From Mesorhizobium sp. M2E.F.Ca.ET.219.01.1.1 (GTDB lineage: Bacteria; Pseudomonadota; Alphaproteobacteria; Rhizobiales; Rhizobiaceae), in NCBI RefSeq assembly GCF_004016445.2, contig NZ_SADT02000002.1:1258928-1322927 (forward strand): 64,000 nt of DNA, given 5' to 3'. This document shows, piece by piece, positions 52,434 to 61,308 of this stretch; the first letter of the stretch is position 1; each line of letters opens with the position of its first letter. Below the pieces are notes generated by a model. The model was not told the DNA's origin, ran no database searches, and saw nothing but the letters and a program-made list of their open reading frames with translations. The translations under genes and the position numbers were made by a program.

Positions 52434-54413
52434 ATGGACGACGACAGGAAATCTCCACGCGGGCCGCGCAAAGGCGGCTCGAAACCGGCGGGCCTGCGAG
52501 ACGACAAGCTGGCCTACGGCGCCAAGAAGCCGTTCGCGAAGCGTGAGCGGCCGATGGCCGCCGAAGGCGAGCGCCCAGCCCGCGATTTCAAACGCAGCTA
52601 CAAGCCGCGTGACACGGCTGAAGGCGCGGAGCGCGGCGACTGGCCGTTCCGCAAAGGTCCGCCGCGTGACGGCAAGCCCTTCGAGAAGCGCGAAGGTCGC
52701 AAGCCCTTTGCGCCACGTGGTGACCGGCCGATGGCCGTCGAAGGCGAGCGCCCGGCCCGCGACTTCAAGCGCAGCTACAAGCCGCGTGAAACGGGGCCGC
52801 GTGACACGGGTGAAGGCGCGGAGCGCGGCGACCGGCCGTTCCGCAAAGGCCCGCCGCGCGACGGCAAACCCTTCGACAAACGCGAGGGCCGCAAGCCCTA
52901 TACGCCACGCGGTGACCGGCCGGTGGCCGCTGAAGGCGAGCGTGGCGAACGCCGTTTCGAGCGCTCCAGGCCTGCTTTCGGCGAGCGCCCTGCACGCGAC
53001 TTTGCCGACCGGCCGAAGCGTGATTTCAGCGATCGTCCGCGCGGCGCGGGAAAGCCGGAAGGCGGCTTCAAGCCGCGTCCGCGTCCTTCGGAAGCCGCGC
53101 CGGAGGCCGGCGAGCGCATCGCGAAGCGGCTGGCGCGCGCCGGCATCGCCTCGCGCCGCGACGCCGAGGAACTGATCGCGGCCGGCCGCGTCAAGGTCAA
53201 CGGCAAGGTGCTGGACTCGCCGGCCTTCAACGTCAGCGCCACCGACGTCATCCATCTCGACGGCACCGAGATCCCGCCGATCGAGCGCACGCGCCTGTTC
53301 CTGTTCCACAAGCCGGCGGGCGTCGTCACCACCAACCGCGATCCGGAAGGCCGCAAGACCGTTTTCGACGTGCTGCCGTCCGACCTGCCGCGGCTGATGA
53401 CCATCGGCCGGCTCGACATCAACACCGAAGGCCTGCTCTTGCTCACCAATGACGGCGGACTGTCGCGCGTGCTCGAACTGCCGGCCACCGGCTGGCTGCG
53501 GCGCTATCGCGCGCGCGTCCACGGCAAGGTCGAGGAAAGCGCGCTGGCCGGCCTGCGCGACGGCATCGCCGTCGACGGCGTCTTCTACGGTTCGATCGAG
53601 GCCTCGCTCGACCGCGAGCAGGGCACCAATGCATGGTTGACGCTCGGCCTGCGCGAAGGCAAGAACCGTGAGGTGAAGAACATCCTCGGCGCGCTTGGCC
53701 TCGACGTCACACGGCTGATCCGCATCTCCTACGGACCGTTCCAGCTGGAAGATCTGCCCGAGGGACATGTGCTGGAGATCAAGGGTCGCGTGCTGCGCGA
53801 GCAGCTCGGCGAGCGGCTGATCGAGGAAGCCGGCGCCAATTTCGATGCCGAAATCCAAAAGCCGTTTTCCAACAAGCCGGTGCGCGGCGGTGGTCCGCGT
53901 CGCGAAGAAGCCGACCGGCCGAAATTCACGCGCGACGGCGACCGCCGGCCGATCGGCGAGGGTGGACTGATCAAGGCGCGCAAGCGCCGCGAAGGCAGCC
54001 GCGACGAGGCGCTGAGCAAGCTCTCGACGAAGCCTGAGCGGGCGTTCGGCGAGCGCGGCGCGAAGTCCGATCGTGGCGGCTTCGGCGACAAGCCGCGTGG
54101 CGGGTTTGGCGACAAGCCCCGTTTCGGCGGTAAGAAGTCCGAGCGCGAGCAACGGCCGATCGAGCCGCCGGGCCAGCGCAAGGCCAATGTCTGGATGGCG
54201 CCAGGCGCCCGGCCGATCGGCAAGGGCAGGGCGGAAGCCGACGCCGCGAGGGCCGCCGAGGCGAAGGCGCGCAAGGCATCCTACAAGCCGGGCGGCAAGG
54301 GCAAGCCGGGCGCGAAGCCGTTCGGCAAGCCCCGCGGCGAGCGCCCCGAAGGCGATGGCGGCAACAGGCCGCGTGGTCCTAAGAGGGGCGGCGATGCGGA
54401 TCGTCGGCGGTGA
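52434..54413 (+). CDS. rluB: RluB-like 23S rRNA pseudouridine synthase with repeat-rich tails
   Basis: A 659-residue protein, more than twice the usual RluB length. Residues 1-220 are a highly basic, low-complexity tail with two full copies and one partial copy of a 59-64-residue repeat. The enzyme core spans residues about 223-460: S4 RNA-binding domain (RIAKRLARAGIASRRDAEEL), catalytic GRLDINTEGLLLLTNDG (Asp near 328) and KNREVKNILGALG. Residues 480-659 are another Arg/Lys/Gly-rich tail. The core makes pseudouridine in 23S rRNA; the tails likely bind RNA. It overlaps rsmD by 20 bases. Confidence 0.9.
   Translation: MDDDRKSPRGPRKGGSKPAGLRDDKLAYGAKKPFAKRERPMAAEGERPARDFKRSYKPRDTAEGAERGDWPFRKGPPRDGKPFEKREGRKPFAPRGDRPMAVEGERPARDFKRSYKPRETGPRDTGEGAERGDRPFRKGPPRDGKPFDKREGRKPYTPRGDRPVAAEGERGERRFERSRPAFGERPARDFADRPKRDFSDRPRGAGKPEGGFKPRPRPSEAAPEAGERIAKRLARAGIASRRDAEELIAAGRVKVNGKVLDSPAFNVSATDVIHLDGTEIPPIERTRLFLFHKPAGVVTTNRDPEGRKTVFDVLPSDLPRLMTIGRLDINTEGLLLLTNDGGLSRVLELPATGWLRRYRARVHGKVEESALAGLRDGIAVDGVFYGSIEASLDREQGTNAWLTLGLREGKNREVKNILGALGLDVTRLIRISYGPFQLEDLPEGHVLEIKGRVLREQLGERLIEEAGANFDAEIQKPFSNKPVRGGGPRREEADRPKFTRDGDRRPIGEGGLIKARKRREGSRDEALSKLSTKPERAFGERGAKSDRGGFGDKPRGGFGDKPRFGGKKSEREQRPIEPPGQRKANVWMAPGARPIGKGRAEADAARAAEAKARKASYKPGGKGKPGAKPFGKPRGERPEGDGGNRPRGPKRGGDADRRR
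52548..52916 (+). repeat. In-frame tandem repeat within the pseudouridine synthase gene
   Basis: Unit 1 (52548-52724) and unit 2 (52725-52916) both encode RP-M-A-(A/V)-EGERPARDFKRSYKPR and on to PRDGKPF(E/D)KREGRKP; unit 2 has a 5-residue insertion. A third unit begins at 52917 and decays. Confidence 0.85.
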
Positions 54414-54948
54414 GTTCCGCGGGCGTCCGCTGGCGACGCCGAAAAGCAATGCCATTCGCCCGACCACCGACCGCACCCGCGAGGCGGTGTTCAACGTCCT
54501 GGCGCATCGCTACGCCGACAGGCTGGAGGGCGGCCGTGTGCTCGACCTCTTCGCCGGCACGGGCGCGCTCGGGCTCGAGGCTTTGTCGCGCGGCGCCTCC
54601 TACTGCGTCTTCATCGAGGAATCGACCGAGGGGCGCGGCCTGATCCGCGAGAATGTCGAGGCCTACGGGCTCACCGGCCGCACCAAAATCTTCCGCCGCG
54701 ATGCCACGCATCTCGGTGAAGCCGGCACGATCTCGCCCTTCGGCCTGATCTTCGCCGATCCGCCCTATGGCAAAGGCCTCGGCGAGCGCGCGCTGCGCTC
54801 GGCCAGGGCCGGCGGCTGGCTTCTGCCCGGCGCGCTCTGCGTCGTCGAGGAGGCGGCCTCGGCGCCGTTCGAGCCGGGCGCTGGCTTTTCGGTGATGGAC
54901 GAGCGCAATTACCGCGAAACGGTTATCCGGTTCATCGAGGCCAGCTAG
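54394..54948 (+). CDS. rsmD: 16S rRNA (guanine-966-N2)-methyltransferase
   Basis: A 184-residue RsmD. It opens MRIVGGEFRGRPLATPK, has PTTDRTREAVFNVL, the SAM motif VLDLFAGTGALGLEALSRGA (about residue 50) and the catalytic FADPPYGKGL (N/D-PPY, about residue 125). It methylates G966 of 16S rRNA during 30S assembly. The ATG lies inside the end of the pseudouridine synthase gene (20-base overlap), so two rRNA-modification enzymes are coupled. Confidence 0.95.
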   Translation: MRIVGGEFRGRPLATPKSNAIRPTTDRTREAVFNVLAHRYADRLEGGRVLDLFAGTGALGLEALSRGASYCVFIEESTEGRGLIRENVEAYGLTGRTKIFRRDATHLGEAGTISPFGLIFADPPYGKGLGERALRSARAGGWLLPGALCVVEEAASAPFEPGAGFSVMDERNYRETVIRFIEAS

Positions 54949-54962
54949 GTTGTTCTGGAAGT

Positions 54963-55011
54963 GAGCATGATGTCGTCCGAAAACCACTTCACACTTTTCG
55001 GCATCACGCTC
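54963..55011. repeat. Rhizobial REP-like palindromic element
   Basis: GAGCATGATGTCGTCCGAAA... and ...CTTTTCGGCATCACGCTC form an imperfect palindrome, a form I know to be abundant between rhizobial genes. Its presence argues against starting the peptidase gene at 54961. Confidence 0.65.
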
Positions 55012-55098
55012 CGGCCACGCCTCGAAAATGCCGAACAATTCACTTTGCCTCACCAGCGAACCTTGCCTATCGTCGCGCAACCGGGACCGGAGAACTTG

Positions 55099-56460
55099 AT
55101 GACACCTACACGGATTGCGCTGCGCGCGGCGCTCCTTGTCGGCACGCTGGCGATGGCGGCGTCGGCTCCGGCCCGCGCGGCCGACGATGGCGACGTCAAG
55201 GATTTCCTGCTCGACAACGGCATGGAAGTGGTCGTCATCCCGGACCATCGCGCGCCGATCGTCACCCACATGGTCTGGTACAAGATCGGCAGCGCCGACG
55301 AGCCCGCCGGCAAATCCGGCATCGCGCATTTCTTCGAGCATCTGATGTTCAAGGCCACGACCCATCACGCGGCCGGCGAGTTCGATCGTGCCGTGTCCGA
55401 GATCGGCGGCTCCAACAACGCCTTCACCTCCTACGATTACACCGCCTTCCACGAGACGGTGCCACCCTCGGCGCTCGAACAGATGATGAGCTTCGAGGCC
55501 GATCGCATGCGCAACCTGATCCTGACCGACGACGTCATCAAGACCGAGCGCGACGTCATCCTGGAGGAGCGCCGCTCGCGCATCGACAGCAACCCGCAGG
55601 CGGTTCTCGACGAGGAGGTCGATGCGACGCTCTGGCAGAACCAGCCCTATCGCATTCCGGTGATCGGCTGGATGCAGGAGATGGAGCAGTTGAACCGTCC
55701 GGACGCGAAAGCCTTCTACGACAACTATTACCGGCCCAACAACGCGGTGTTGATCGTAGCGGGCGACGTTGAGCCGGATGCCGTCAAGGCGATGGCCGAG
55801 CGCACCTACGGCAAGGTCGCGCGCGGTCCGGATCTGCGGCCGCGCATCCGCCCGGTCGAGCCGGAGCAGAACACCAAACGCACAGTGACGCTGACAGATG
55901 CGCGCGTCTCGGTGCCGAGCTTCTCGACGCAATGGGTCGTGCCATCCTATCATACGGCCAAGCCCGGCGAGGCGGAGGCGCTCGATCTGCTCGCCGAGAT
56001 CCTCGGCGGCGGCAACCGCAGCCGGCTCTACCAGGAACTCGTCGTCAAGCAGGGGATCGCCTCCGACGCGGCCGCCTATTTCCAGGGTACGATGCTCGAT
56101 GCCACCAACTTCACCGTCTATGGCGCGCCGCGCGGCGACGCCAAGCTTGCCGATGTAGAGGCGGCGGTCGACGCCGAGATCGCCCGCATCGTCAAGGACG
56201 GCGTGAGCGACGATGAGCTGGAACGGGCCAAGACCCGCTATGTGCGCTCCATGATCTTTGCCCGCGACAAACAGGACGACATGGCCAACATGTATGGCTC
56301 CACGCTTGCCACCGGCGGCAACGTCAAGGACGTGCAGGAATGGCCGGACCGCATCCGCAAGGTCACCGCCGGTGAGGTCAAGGCGGTGGCTGCCCGCTAC
56401 CTGGTGCTCGATCATTCGACCACCGGCTATCTCTTGCCGCAGCAACAGGCGGGGAATTGA
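55099..56460 (+). CDS. M16 family zinc peptidase, catalytic subunit
   Basis: A 453-residue exported protein with a signal peptide ([21 protein letters not shown]). The inverted zinc motif HFFEHLMFK (H-x2-E-H) is near residue 75, with the downstream glutamate region ENE-like in [18 protein letters not shown]. Paired with the next gene, it should form a heterodimeric periplasmic M16B peptidase like those of Sphingomonas or PqqL relatives. ATG 55099 is chosen because upstream bases are a repeat element; GGAG lies close by. Confidence 0.92.
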   Translation: MTPTRIALRAALLVGTLAMAASAPARAADDGDVKDFLLDNGMEVVVIPDHRAPIVTHMVWYKIGSADEPAGKSGIAHFFEHLMFKATTHHAAGEFDRAVSEIGGSNNAFTSYDYTAFHETVPPSALEQMMSFEADRMRNLILTDDVIKTERDVILEERRSRIDSNPQAVLDEEVDATLWQNQPYRIPVIGWMQEMEQLNRPDAKAFYDNYYRPNNAVLIVAGDVEPDAVKAMAERTYGKVARGPDLRPRIRPVEPEQNTKRTVTLTDARVSVPSFSTQWVVPSYHTAKPGEAEALDLLAEILGGGNRSRLYQELVVKQGIASDAAAYFQGTMLDATNFTVYGAPRGDAKLADVEAAVDAEIARIVKDGVSDDELERAKTRYVRSMIFARDKQDDMANMYGSTLATGGNVKDVQEWPDRIRKVTAGEVKAVAARYLVLDHSTTGYLLPQQQAGN

Positions 56461-57848
56461 TGATGAGCATGGATCATGCCAGCGGCTTCCCTTCTCCCAC
56501 AAGGGGAGAAGGTAAAATCCATCGCGCCGTCGCCACCCTTTGCTTCGCCCTGTTCTTCCTGCTCCTGCCGGCGCTCGCGGCCCGCGCGGAGATGAACATC
56601 CAGGAGGTGAAGTCGAAGAAGGGCATCACCGCCTGGCTGGTGGAGGATCATTCGATCCCGCTGATCGCCATCCGCTTCGTCTTCGATGGCGGCAGCGCGC
56701 AGGATCCGGCCGGCAAGGAGGGCCTGGTCAACCTTATGACCGGCCTGTTCGACGAAGGCGCCGGCGACCTCGACAGCGACGCCTTCCAGCAGAAGCTCGA
56801 CGATGCCGGCGCCGAGATGAGCTTCCAGGCGGCGCGCGACGGCACCTACGGCTCGATGCGCATGCTGTCGCAGGAGAAGAACGCTTTCGAGCTGCTGAGA
56901 CTTGCCGTCAACCGGCCGCGTTTCGATCAGGCGCCGATCGACCGTATCCGCGCCCAGGTGCTCTCCGGCATTCTCGCCAATGAGCGCGATCCGAACACGG
57001 TGGCGCAGCAGCGCTGGCTGCGCGCCATTTATGGCGAGCATCCTTATTCGCGTTCCGACCAGGGGACGAAGGACAGCCTGACGACCATCTCCGCCGATGA
57101 CATCAAGGCCTTCCACAAGGCCAATTTCGCCCGCGACGGCCTGCATGTGGCGGTGGTCGGCGACATCGATGCCGCGGCGCTGAGCGACAAGCTGGACGAG
57201 GTCTTCGGCGATTTGCCCGAAAAGCAGACATTGGCTCCGGTGGCCGATGTCACGCCAAAGCTCGGGCAGCAGCTCGAAGTGAATTACGACTTGCCGCAGA
57301 CTTCGCTGCAGCTCGCCTGGCCGGGCGTGAAGCGCAGTGATCCGGATTTCTTCGCCACGGTTCTGATGAACGAGATTCTGGGCGGCTCGACCTTCACCTC
57401 GCGGCTCTTCGCCGAAGTGCGCGAGAAACGCGGCCTCGCCTATGGCGTCAGTTCCGATCTCGTCGACAATGAGCACTCCCACGCGCTGCTGGTGACGACG
57501 GCGACGCGCTCCGACCGCGCCGCCGAAACGCTTGCGATCGTTCGCCAGGTGGTGAAGGACATGGCTGAGAACGGCCCCACCGAGGAAGAGCTTGCGGCGA
57601 TCAAGAAATACATGATCGGCGCTTACGCCATCAACAATCTGGATTCCTCCAGCTCCATCGCCGCGACGCTGGTCGAGCTGCAGGTCGACAATCTCGGCAT
57701 CGACTATATGAAGCGCCGCGCCGCGCTCATCAACGCGGTGACGCTGGCCGACGTCAAGGCGGCGGCGAAGAAGCTGCTGTCGGCCGATCCCGCCGTGATG
57801 GTCATCGGCCCGCCACTGGTGCAGGTGGCGGGAGGCGGCAAGGGATGA
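56460..57848 (+). CDS. M16 family peptidase, non-catalytic partner
   Basis: A 462-residue M16 protein lacking the H-x2-E-H site: the equivalent segment reads AGKEGLVNLMTGLFDEGAG. It keeps the substrate-binding R/Y region in EVREKRGLAYGVSS (about residue 320). A hydrophobic export signal (LCFALFFLLLPALAARA) follows an odd stretch GFPSPTRGEGK encoded by a palindromic repeat. The start shares one base with the previous stop (TGATG). It supplies the second half of the peptidase clamp. Confidence 0.9.
   Translation: MMSMDHASGFPSPTRGEGKIHRAVATLCFALFFLLLPALAARAEMNIQEVKSKKGITAWLVEDHSIPLIAIRFVFDGGSAQDPAGKEGLVNLMTGLFDEGAGDLDSDAFQQKLDDAGAEMSFQAARDGTYGSMRMLSQEKNAFELLRLAVNRPRFDQAPIDRIRAQVLSGILANERDPNTVAQQRWLRAIYGEHPYSRSDQGTKDSLTTISADDIKAFHKANFARDGLHVAVVGDIDAAALSDKLDEVFGDLPEKQTLAPVADVTPKLGQQLEVNYDLPQTSLQLAWPGVKRSDPDFFATVLMNEILGGSTFTSRLFAEVREKRGLAYGVSSDLVDNEHSHALLVTTATRSDRAAETLAIVRQVVKDMAENGPTEEELAAIKKYMIGAYAINNLDSSSSIAATLVELQVDNLGIDYMKRRAALINAVTLADVKAAAKKLLSADPAVMVIGPPLVQVAGGGKG
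56490..56512. repeat. Palindromic repeat inside the M16 partner leader
   Basis: CCTTCTCCC-ACAAG-GGGAGAAGG, a 9-base stem, reads as PSPTRGEG in frame. The same palindrome is a frequent rhizobial intergenic repeat, so it appears to have been captured as coding sequence. Confidence 0.75.
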
Positions 57849-58702
57849 GCCCGACCTTCGGGGTGGCTTTCGGCGGCGGCGGCGCGCGCGGTCTCGCGCA
57901 TATCCATATCATCGAGGCTCTCGACGAGCTTGGCATCAAGCCGGTGGCGATCGCCGGCTCGTCGATCGGCTCCATCGTGGGAGCCGGCATGGCGTCGGGC
58001 ATGACGGGCGCCGAGATCCACGGCTATGCCCGATCGATCCTCGGCAGCCGGGCCGAAGTGGCGGCGCGCATGTGGCGCTCGCGGCCGGGCACGATCGCGG
58101 AGGCCATGCAGGGCGGCATCCGCGTCGGCCAGTTCAACATCGAGCGCATCCTGAAGGCCTTCCTGCCCGAAGCGATCCCGCAGACGTTCGACGCGCTGAA
58201 GACCCCGCTCAAGGTGACGGCGACCGATTATTTCGGTCACAAGCTGGCGGTGCTCGCCGAGGGTGAATTGCATTCGGCGCTCGCGGCTTCTGCAGCCATC
58301 CCCGCGGTGTTCCGTCCGGTGGTGCGCAATGGCTGCCTGCTGATCGACGGCGGCATCTACAATCCCGTCCCGTTCGATCTCCTCGAAAAAGATGCCGACA
58401 TCATCATCGCGATCGACGTTGTCGGTGCGCCGAGCGACGCCGAGCGCAAGCACCCGACCACGGTCGACCTGATGTATGGCGCCTCGCAATTGATGATGCA
58501 GTCGATCATCGCCAACAAGCTGCAGCAGTCCAGGCCCGACATCCTGATCCGCCCGAAAGTCTCGAAGTATCGCGTGCTCGATTTTCTGAAGATCGAGGCA
58601 CTGATGGCCGAGACGGCGGAGATCAAGGACGAATTGAAGCGCGCCGTCGAAAAGGCGGTCGCCAGGCATGGCGGCAAGCGGGGGAAGAAGAACGCTGTCT
58701 GA
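57845..58702 (+). CDS. Patatin-like phospholipase family protein
   Basis: A 285-residue patatin. The oxyanion loop is FGGGGARGLAH (residues 9-19), the nucleophile elbow AGSSIGSIVGA (G-x-S-x-G with Ser near 40), and the dyad aspartate LIDGGIYNPVP (about residue 165). It should hydrolyse an acyl ester of a membrane lipid; RssA/YchK-like by size. It overlaps the peptidase gene by 4 bases (ATGA), so it is the third gene of that operon. Confidence 0.93.
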   Translation: MSPTFGVAFGGGGARGLAHIHIIEALDELGIKPVAIAGSSIGSIVGAGMASGMTGAEIHGYARSILGSRAEVAARMWRSRPGTIAEAMQGGIRVGQFNIERILKAFLPEAIPQTFDALKTPLKVTATDYFGHKLAVLAEGELHSALAASAAIPAVFRPVVRNGCLLIDGGIYNPVPFDLLEKDADIIIAIDVVGAPSDAERKHPTTVDLMYGASQLMMQSIIANKLQQSRPDILIRPKVSKYRVLDFLKIEALMAETAEIKDELKRAVEKAVARHGGKRGKKNAV

Positions 58703-59225
58703 GGGTCTCCTCTGATCGCACCCTTCAGGCGCAAGCGGTGGCGACCGAGGTCCGACAACCGAAGTCCGATGGGTCGGCGCATAGGTCTTCGGTTGAGCTG
58801 GACCTAAGAATAACCCGAGGTATTCTTTGTACTGATTAGCAGCCTTTTATGCATAGATTTGAGGCATGTCACAAACTCTTCATCGAGTTGCCCGTTGACG
58901 CACGCTCCGGTAGAGTTAATAATTTCCTAATATAAGGTAGCGCAAATAATCTCCCGACCGGCAACAACGAGTTACGGCGCTACTGGGGTAGGAATAGCAT
59001 TGCGGCATTTTCGCCGCCGTCGCCGTCATCCTTGAGCAGTAAGCCGTCGAGAGCCGCCACTCGCCGGCCAAAAGCAGTTGGTGCGGCTTGCTCGACGTTA
59101 TGCGAATCCCCCCTTTACGGAGTAGGCGCTGATCTCAGCGCTCTTGGCACGGGTGCTTGGGCTGTCTCGCCCGGCCATCATGCCAACGGCGGCAACTGAC
59201 GCGCCCGGGATGTGAAAGGCGTGTC
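58703..59225. other. Intergenic region before the type I secretion operon
   Basis: No gene is seen in 523 bases. The middle (about 58800-58960) is much AT-richer than the surroundings and includes the dyad AAGAATA-N8-TATTCTT (58806-58827), so promoters and regulator sites for the secretion operon probably lie here. Confidence 0.5.
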
Positions 59226-61307
59226 GTGGCTGTGGGGTTCAGTAGCGCGTCGCTCAGGTTGATGGGCACAGCCTTTGGTTCGGCGCAGGCGAAGGTGCGG
59301 CTTGTCGGCCTGATCCTCGTCGCTTGCGTTGCCATGTTTTTCCTCTTCGGCTCCGGCCGGCATGTATCGATAGGCTCGATGCTCGTCGCGGCGGCGATGG
59401 TAGGTTTCGGTTGCCTGGCCATGTTCCGCGCCCGAGGCGGCGTGGTGCAAGATGCGGCGGAAAGCGTCGTCGACGCCGCGCACTCTCGCACAGTGACACG
59501 CAGCAAACCTTCGACGAGAGCGACCGGCCGTCGGCCGGCCGGCTCCGCTCGTTCCGAACTCGCCGCCGCGCTTGCCAGCTGCCGGTCCGCCTTCGTCGCG
59601 GTCGGCCTGTTCAGCGGCATGCTCAACGTGCTGATGCTGGCGGGCTCACTCTACATGCTCGAGGTCTATGATCGCGTGCTGCCCAGCCGCAGCCTGCCGA
59701 CGCTCGTCGGCATTTCGATCCTGCTCGTCATCCTCTATTGCGGGCAGGCCTTTCTCGATTTCGTGCGCGCTCGGGTTCTGGTGCGGATCGGCGGGGCGCT
59801 CGACGAGGCGCTTGGCCATCGCGTCTATACCTCGATGCTGAGATTGCCGCTGAAGGCAGGGCGCGAGGGCGACAGTCTGCAGCCGATGCGCGATCTCGAC
59901 AGCGTGCGCGGCTTCCTGTCCGGCATAGGTCCGACGGCGCTCTTCGACCTGCCATGGATGCCTATCTACCTGGTCATCATCTTCATGTTCCACTGGGTGC
60001 TTGGCGTGACGGCGCTGCTCGGGGCAATCGTGCTGGTCGTGCTGACCCTGCTTGCCGAGCGGTTGACCCGACAACCGGTATCGGCCGCCACCTTGAGTGG
60101 AAACCGGCGCGGTGGGCTTATCACTGCCGGCACGCGCAATGCTGAAGTTGTCGCCGCCATGGGTATGGCCGGCGGGCTCGCGTCGCGCTGGCGAGATGCC
60201 AATCTCGATTTCATTGCTGACCAGCGCAAGGTCAGCGACGTTGCCGGCAGCTTCGGCGCTGTGTCGAAAGTACTGCGCATGCTGCTTCAGTCGTCGATGC
60301 TCGGCATAGGCGCCTGGCTTGTGATCGAACAGGAGGCCACGGCGGGCGTCATCATCGCCGCCTCCATCCTCAGCGGCCGCGCGCTGGCGCCGGTCGATCT
60401 CGCGATAGCCAACTGGAAAGGTTTCGTGAGCGCGCGCCAGGGCTGGCAACGGTTGACCAAAGTGCTGGCGGCCATGCCTGCCGAGAATGAACCGATGCTG
60501 TTGCCGGCGCCTAACGCCAGCGTGACAATGCAGAATGCGATGATCGCGGCTCCTGGAGCACAACGGCTGCTGGTCCAAGACGCCAGCTTCGCCATGGAGG
60601 CGGGCCATGGGCTCGGCATCATCGGCCCGAGCGGTTCGGGAAAATCCACCCTGGTCAGGGCTCTCGTCGGGGCTTGGCAGCCGGTAAGCGGCCGCGTCAA
60701 GCTTGACGGCGCCGATCTCGACCAGTGGTCCTCGCAGGAACGCGGCCGCCATATCGGCTACCTGCCACAGGATGTGGAGCTGTTTGCCGGCACCGTCGCC
60801 GAGAACATCTCGCGCTTCGAACTGGACGCCGACGCCGACGCTATCATCGCCGCGGCAAAGGCCGCCGGCGCGCATGACCTGATTGTCAGCTTCCGCCAGG
60901 GCTACGAGACCGAGATCGGCGAGCATGGCGAAGCACTTTCGGCCGGGCAGCGCCAGCGCATTGCCTTGGCACGCGCGCTGTACCGCGACCCGTTCCTCGT
61001 GGTGCTCGACGAGCCGAATTCCAATCTCGACATGGACGGCGAGCAGGCGTTGATCCGCGCGATGCTTGGCGTTCGCGAGCGCGGGGGCGTTGTCGTCATC
61101 GTCGCCCATCGTCCGAACGTGCTTGCCGCAGTCGATTTCATCATGGCGATGAATCAGGGGCGCTTGCACGAATTCGGACCGAAGGACGAGGTTTTCGCCA
61201 AGATGTTCCCGATGCTGCGGCCGGTCGCGTCAAGCAACCCGCCGCTGCGGCCGACCGCGGACTCAGCCCCTGTTGCTGCCGGCATCCGAACCGGGGGAGG
61301 GAACTGA
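59226..61307 (+). CDS. Type I secretion system permease/ATPase (PrtD family)
   Basis: About 693 residues. Two extra N-terminal hydrophobic segments precede the normal ABC transporter membrane domain (from about residue 120, with MLNVLMLAGSLYMLEVYDRV). The nucleotide-binding domain has Walker A GPSGSGKST (about residue 470), signature LSAGQRQRIALARAL and Walker B FLVVLDEPNSNLD. It drives one-step export of a C-terminal-signal protein. The start is uncertain: GTG 59226 has GAAAGG upstream, ATG 59262 is an alternative. It heads the operon with the adaptor and probable substrate. Confidence 0.9.
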   Translation: MAVGFSSASLRLMGTAFGSAQAKVRLVGLILVACVAMFFLFGSGRHVSIGSMLVAAAMVGFGCLAMFRARGGVVQDAAESVVDAAHSRTVTRSKPSTRATGRRPAGSARSELAAALASCRSAFVAVGLFSGMLNVLMLAGSLYMLEVYDRVLPSRSLPTLVGISILLVILYCGQAFLDFVRARVLVRIGGALDEALGHRVYTSMLRLPLKAGREGDSLQPMRDLDSVRGFLSGIGPTALFDLPWMPIYLVIIFMFHWVLGVTALLGAIVLVVLTLLAERLTRQPVSAATLSGNRRGGLITAGTRNAEVVAAMGMAGGLASRWRDANLDFIADQRKVSDVAGSFGAVSKVLRMLLQSSMLGIGAWLVIEQEATAGVIIAASILSGRALAPVDLAIANWKGFVSARQGWQRLTKVLAAMPAENEPMLLPAPNASVTMQNAMIAAPGAQRLLVQDASFAMEAGHGLGIIGPSGSGKSTLVRALVGAWQPVSGRVKLDGADLDQWSSQERGRHIGYLPQDVELFAGTVAENISRFELDADADAIIAAAKAAGAHDLIVSFRQGYETEIGEHGEALSAGQRQRIALARALYRDPFLVVLDEPNSNLDMDGEQALIRAMLGVRERGGVVVIVAHRPNVLAAVDFIMAMNQGRLHEFGPKDEVFAKMFPMLRPVASSNPPLRPTADSAPVAAGIRTGGGN

Positions 61308-61308
61308 C

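Noticed and set aside
52251..54494. Minus-strand open frame of 747 codons opposite the pseudouridine synthase
   Set aside because: Antisense of a repeat-rich Arg/Lys/Gly gene; repetitive Ala/Arg content without any domain.
54961..55098. N-terminal extension of the M16 catalytic subunit
   Set aside because: These bases are a rhizobial palindromic repeat; the signal peptide begins right after the ATG at 55099.
54379..56502. Minus-strand open frame of 707 codons across rsmD and the M16 peptidase
   Set aside because: Antisense shadow spanning two real genes, no ribosome site and no family features.
58703..59225. Small RNA or short gene in the AT-rich region before the secretion operon
   Set aside because: The only short frames are about 10 codons and no terminator-ended structure stands out, so no RNA gene can be supported.
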